A stretch of DNA of 8,817 nt from Rhodobacterales bacterium 34-62-10 (GTDB taxonomy: Bacteria; Pseudomonadota; Alphaproteobacteria; Rhodobacterales; Rhodobacteraceae), in the NCBI GenBank assembly GCA_002282555.1, contig NCJR01000065.1:7547-16363 (forward strand), written 5' to 3'. Below are positions 6,550 through 8,817 of the stretch, piece by piece. Under the pieces are notes generated by a model. The model had not been told where the DNA came from. It worked only from the letters and a program-made list of their open reading frames with translations, and searched no databases. Each line of letters starts with the position of its first letter. Position 1 is the first letter of the stretch. The translations under genes were made by a program, and so were the position numbers.

Positions 6550-6879
6550 CTGTCCCCCAGCTTTCACATGATCTGTCTGTTCCGCGCCGCAGCCTTGACC
6601 TTCTGCGCCGACGACATGATGCTACACCAAAACCGGGCCGCAGCGCGACAGCAAGTTGCACCCCTGCCCCACCTGCGCATCGGCAAGGATCATCTTGCGC
6701 GCCACAGCGGTCGCGACATCCCTTGACGGCGCGTCTTTCACGGGAAAGAAACGGCGCAAATCTGTATTGCCCGGTTTTCCCTGACCACAGGCGGAATCGC
6801 ACCACCCAGCCCCTGCCGCCTTTCCCCGCAATTTGCCCCTCATGCCCCCCGCCGCTGACCGTCCCCAAGGAGTGACTTC
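6550..6879. other. Divergent intergenic region of about 330 bases
   Basis: This stretch separates the starts of the DUF4389 gene and the decarboxylase, so it should hold both promoters. On the plus strand, TTGACC (6595-6600) and TTGACG (6723-6728) resemble -35 boxes, but neither has a convincing -10 box at 16-18 bases. The first is followed by GATGCT at 17 bases, a weak match. An 8-bp palindrome GTCGCGAC is at 6710-6717, and AGGCGG and CCGCCT form a 6-bp repeat just upstream of a pyrimidine-rich stretch. I saw no small gene, riboswitch or RNA gene that I can support. Confidence 0.4.
6867..6872 (+). promoter_or_regulatory. Ribosome binding site of the decarboxylase
   Basis: AAGGAG lies seven bases before ATG 6880. 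It is the clearest Shine-Dalgarno sequence near the decarboxylase gene and fixes the start that yields the M-K-F-R-F-P-I-V-I-I N-terminus. Confidence 0.8.
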
Positions 6880-8817
6880 ATGAAATTCCGTTTCCCTATC
6901 GTCATCATCGACGAAGACTTCCGCTCCGAGAATTCCTCGGGGCTTGGTATCCGCGCCATGGCCGAGGCGATCGAGAAGGAAGGGTTCGAGGTGCTGGGTG
7001 TGACCAGCTACGGCGATCTGTCGAAATTCGCGCAGCAGCAATCGCGCGCCAGTGCCTTCGTGTTGTCGATTGATGATGAGGAGTTCAGCCCCGGACCCGA
7101 TCTTGATCCGGCAGTTGTGAACCTGCGGAATTTCATCGAGGAAGTGCGGTGGAAGAACGAGGATGTGCCAATCTATGTTTACGGCGAGACCAAGACCAGC
7201 CGCCATTTGCCCAATGACATCCTGCGCGAATTGCACGGTTTCATCCATATGTTCGAGGATACGCCCGAATTCGTGGCGCGTCATATCATCCGCGAGGCCA
7301 AGACCTATCTTGAGGGGATCCAGCCGCCGTTCTTCAAGGCGCTGCTGGATTATGCCGAGGACGGATCGTACTCATGGCATTGCCCCGGCCATTCGGGGGG
7401 CGTGGCCTTTCTGAAAAGCCCCATCGGGCAGATGTATCACCAGTTCTACGGCGAGAATATGCTGCGGGCGGATGTCTGCAACTCGGTCGAGGAGTTGGGG
7501 CAGTTGTTGGATCACAACGGGGCCATCGGCGCGTCCGAGCGCAATGCCGCGCGGATTTTCAATGCCGATCACTGTTTCTTTGTGACCAATGGCACATCGA
7601 CCTCGAACAAGATGGTGTGGCATCACACGGTGGCGCCGGGCGATGTGGTCTTGGTGGATCGTAACTGCCACAAGTCGATCCTGCACAGCATCATCATGAC
7701 GGGCGCGATCCCGGTCTTTCTGAAGCCGACGCGGAACCATTGGGGCATCATCGGGCCGATCCAGCAAAGCGCGTTCGAGGTTGAGGCGATCAAGGCGCGT
7801 ATCCGCGCCAACCCGCTGCTGGAAGGGGTTGATCCCGATACGGTCAAGCCGCGCATCATGACGCTGACGCAATCCACCTATGACGGGGTATTGTACAACA
7901 CCGAGACGATCAAAGGTCTGCTGGACGGCTATGTCGACAACCTCCATTTTGACGAGGCATGGCTGCCGCATGCGTCTTTCCATCCCTTCTATGGCAATTT
8001 CCATTCGATGGGGCGCAAGCGCGCGCGGCCCAAACATTCGGTGACTTATGCCACCCAATCGCTGCACAAGCTCTTGGCGGGGATCAGTCAGGCCAGCCAT
8101 GTTCTGGTGCAGGACAGTCAGGACACGCCGCTGGATCGGCATCTGTTCAACGAAGCCTATCTGATGCACACATCGACCAGCCCGCAATACAGCATCATCG
8201 CCAGCTGTGACGTGGCCGCCGCGATGATGGAGCCGCCGGGCGGCACTGCCTTGGTGGAAGAAAGCATCATGGAGTCGCTGGATTTCCGCCGTGCCATGCG
8301 CAAGGTCGATGAGGAGTATGGCGATGACGATTGGTGGTTCAAGGTCTGGGGACCGGATGATCTGACCGAGGAAGGTATCGGCAATACCAAGGATTGGGTG
8401 CTCAAGCGCACCGATGCCGATGGCGTTCAGGCCGCCGATGGCGAGGACAGCTGGCACGGCTTTGGCGATATGGCCCCCGGCTTCAACATGCTGGACCCGA
8501 TCAAGGCCACGATCATCACACCCGGCCTTAATCTGGACGGGCGGTTCGAGGATACGGGGATTCCGGCATCCATCGTGACCAAATATCTGGTCGAACATGG
8601 TGTGGTCGTGGAAAAGACCGGGCTTTACAGCTTTTTCATCATGTTCACCATCGGGATCACCAAGGGCCGCTGGAACACACTTTTGACCGCCTTGCAGCAG
8701 TTCAAGGACGATCACGCCAAGAACCAACCGATGTGGCGGTCCATGCCCGAATTTTGCGCCAAGCATCCGCGCTATGAAAATATGGGCCTGCGCGATCTGT
8801 GCCAGCATGTGCATCAG
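6880..8817 (+). CDS. Arginine/lysine/ornithine decarboxylase, PLP-dependent fold type I (partial, C-terminus beyond window)
   Basis: The window holds 646 residues with no stop; enzymes of this group are usually 700-800 residues. Residues about 1-130 form the flavodoxin-like wing domain (V-I-I-D-E-D-F). The PLP domain begins near S-W-H-C-P-G-H (165-171). T-N-G-T-S-T-S-N-K (236-244) binds the PLP phosphate. Asp358 in F-D-E-A-W should contact the pyridine nitrogen, and Lys397 in Q-S-L-H-K is the PLP Schiff-base lysine. Later blocks D-S-W-H-G-F, M-L-D-P-I-K and G-I-P-A-x-I-V match the C-terminal part of bacterial basic-amino-acid decarboxylases. From memory, the F-D-E-A-W form is closer to inducible arginine decarboxylase (AdiA) than to CadA or SpeC, but substrate is not settled by this. 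The product would be agmatine, cadaverine or putrescine, made in the cytoplasm. The antiporter that often accompanies such genes, if present, would lie beyond the right edge. Confidence 0.95.
   Translation, partial: MKFRFPIVIIDEDFRSENSSGLGIRAMAEAIEKEGFEVLGVTSYGDLSKFAQQQSRASAFVLSIDDEEFSPGPDLDPAVVNLRNFIEEVRWKNEDVPIYVYGETKTSRHLPNDILRELHGFIHMFEDTPEFVARHIIREAKTYLEGIQPPFFKALLDYAEDGSYSWHCPGHSGGVAFLKSPIGQMYHQFYGENMLRADVCNSVEELGQLLDHNGAIGASERNAARIFNADHCFFVTNGTSTSNKMVWHHTVAPGDVVLVDRNCHKSILHSIIMTGAIPVFLKPTRNHWGIIGPIQQSAFEVEAIKARIRANPLLEGVDPDTVKPRIMTLTQSTYDGVLYNTETIKGLLDGYVDNLHFDEAWLPHASFHPFYGNFHSMGRKRARPKHSVTYATQSLHKLLAGISQASHVLVQDSQDTPLDRHLFNEAYLMHTSTSPQYSIIASCDVAAAMMEPPGGTALVEESIMESLDFRRAMRKVDEEYGDDDWWFKVWGPDDLTEEGIGNTKDWVLKRTDADGVQAADGEDSWHGFGDMAPGFNMLDPIKATIITPGLNLDGRFEDTGIPASIVTKYLVEHGVVVEKTGLYSFFIMFTIGITKGRWNTLLTALQQFKDDHAKNQPMWRSMPEFCAKHPRYENMGLRDLCQHVHQ

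Noticed and set aside
7372..8814. A 480-codon open frame on the minus strand, opposite the decarboxylase.
   Set aside because: The plus strand here encodes a clear PLP decarboxylase with all key motifs. The antisense frame has no recognisable domain and is rich in His, Arg and Pro, as expected for shadow frames in GC-rich DNA.

Overview
The window looks like chromosomal DNA from an alphaproteobacterium, probably a Rhodobacterales-type (roseobacter or Paracoccus-like) organism. The basis is the high GC content, the strong G/C bias at third codon positions, and the protein styles (acetamidase/formamidase-family protein, DUF4389 protein, stand-alone molybdoenzyme). Species cannot be determined from the sequence alone. 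I see no rRNA, tRNA, CRISPR array, insertion sequence or prophage gene.

Layout. The left edge (1-381, minus strand) holds the N-terminal part of a TetR/AcrR regulator that runs off the window. Between it and the next intact gene lie about 550 bases with a 16-bp operator-like palindrome (496-511), an imperfect hairpin (518-552) and what looks like a decayed gamma-glutamyltransferase fragment (about 605-918). Next come two plus-strand genes that look like one transcription unit: a 687-residue single-subunit molybdopterin oxidoreductase (937-3000) and an alpha/beta hydrolase (3059-3946). A perfect 10-bp stem-loop (3979-4006) separates these from a convergent acetamidase/formamidase-family gene (4026-4949, minus). 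Divergent from that gene is a second alpha/beta hydrolase, of the MetX-like fold (5202-6221, plus). It converges on a small DUF4389 membrane protein (6241-6549, minus). Divergent again, and cut by the right edge, is a large PLP-dependent arginine/lysine/ornithine decarboxylase (6880-8817, plus).

How the genes may work together. The regulator, molybdoenzyme, first hydrolase, amidase-family enzyme and second hydrolase fit a small catabolic island: oxidation or hydroxylation of an organic substrate by the molybdoenzyme, with ester, amide or ring-opening hydrolysis by the others. This is inference. Only the molybdoenzyme-hydrolase pair has operon-like spacing, and no substrate can be read from the sequence. 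The DUF4389 gene and the decarboxylase look like ordinary neighbours. The decarboxylase would supply polyamine precursors or acid resistance.

No clearly new multi-gene system is visible. The most unusual points are the orphan molybdoenzyme paired with a hydrolase, the operator-like palindrome in front of the regulator, and the gene remnant between them.
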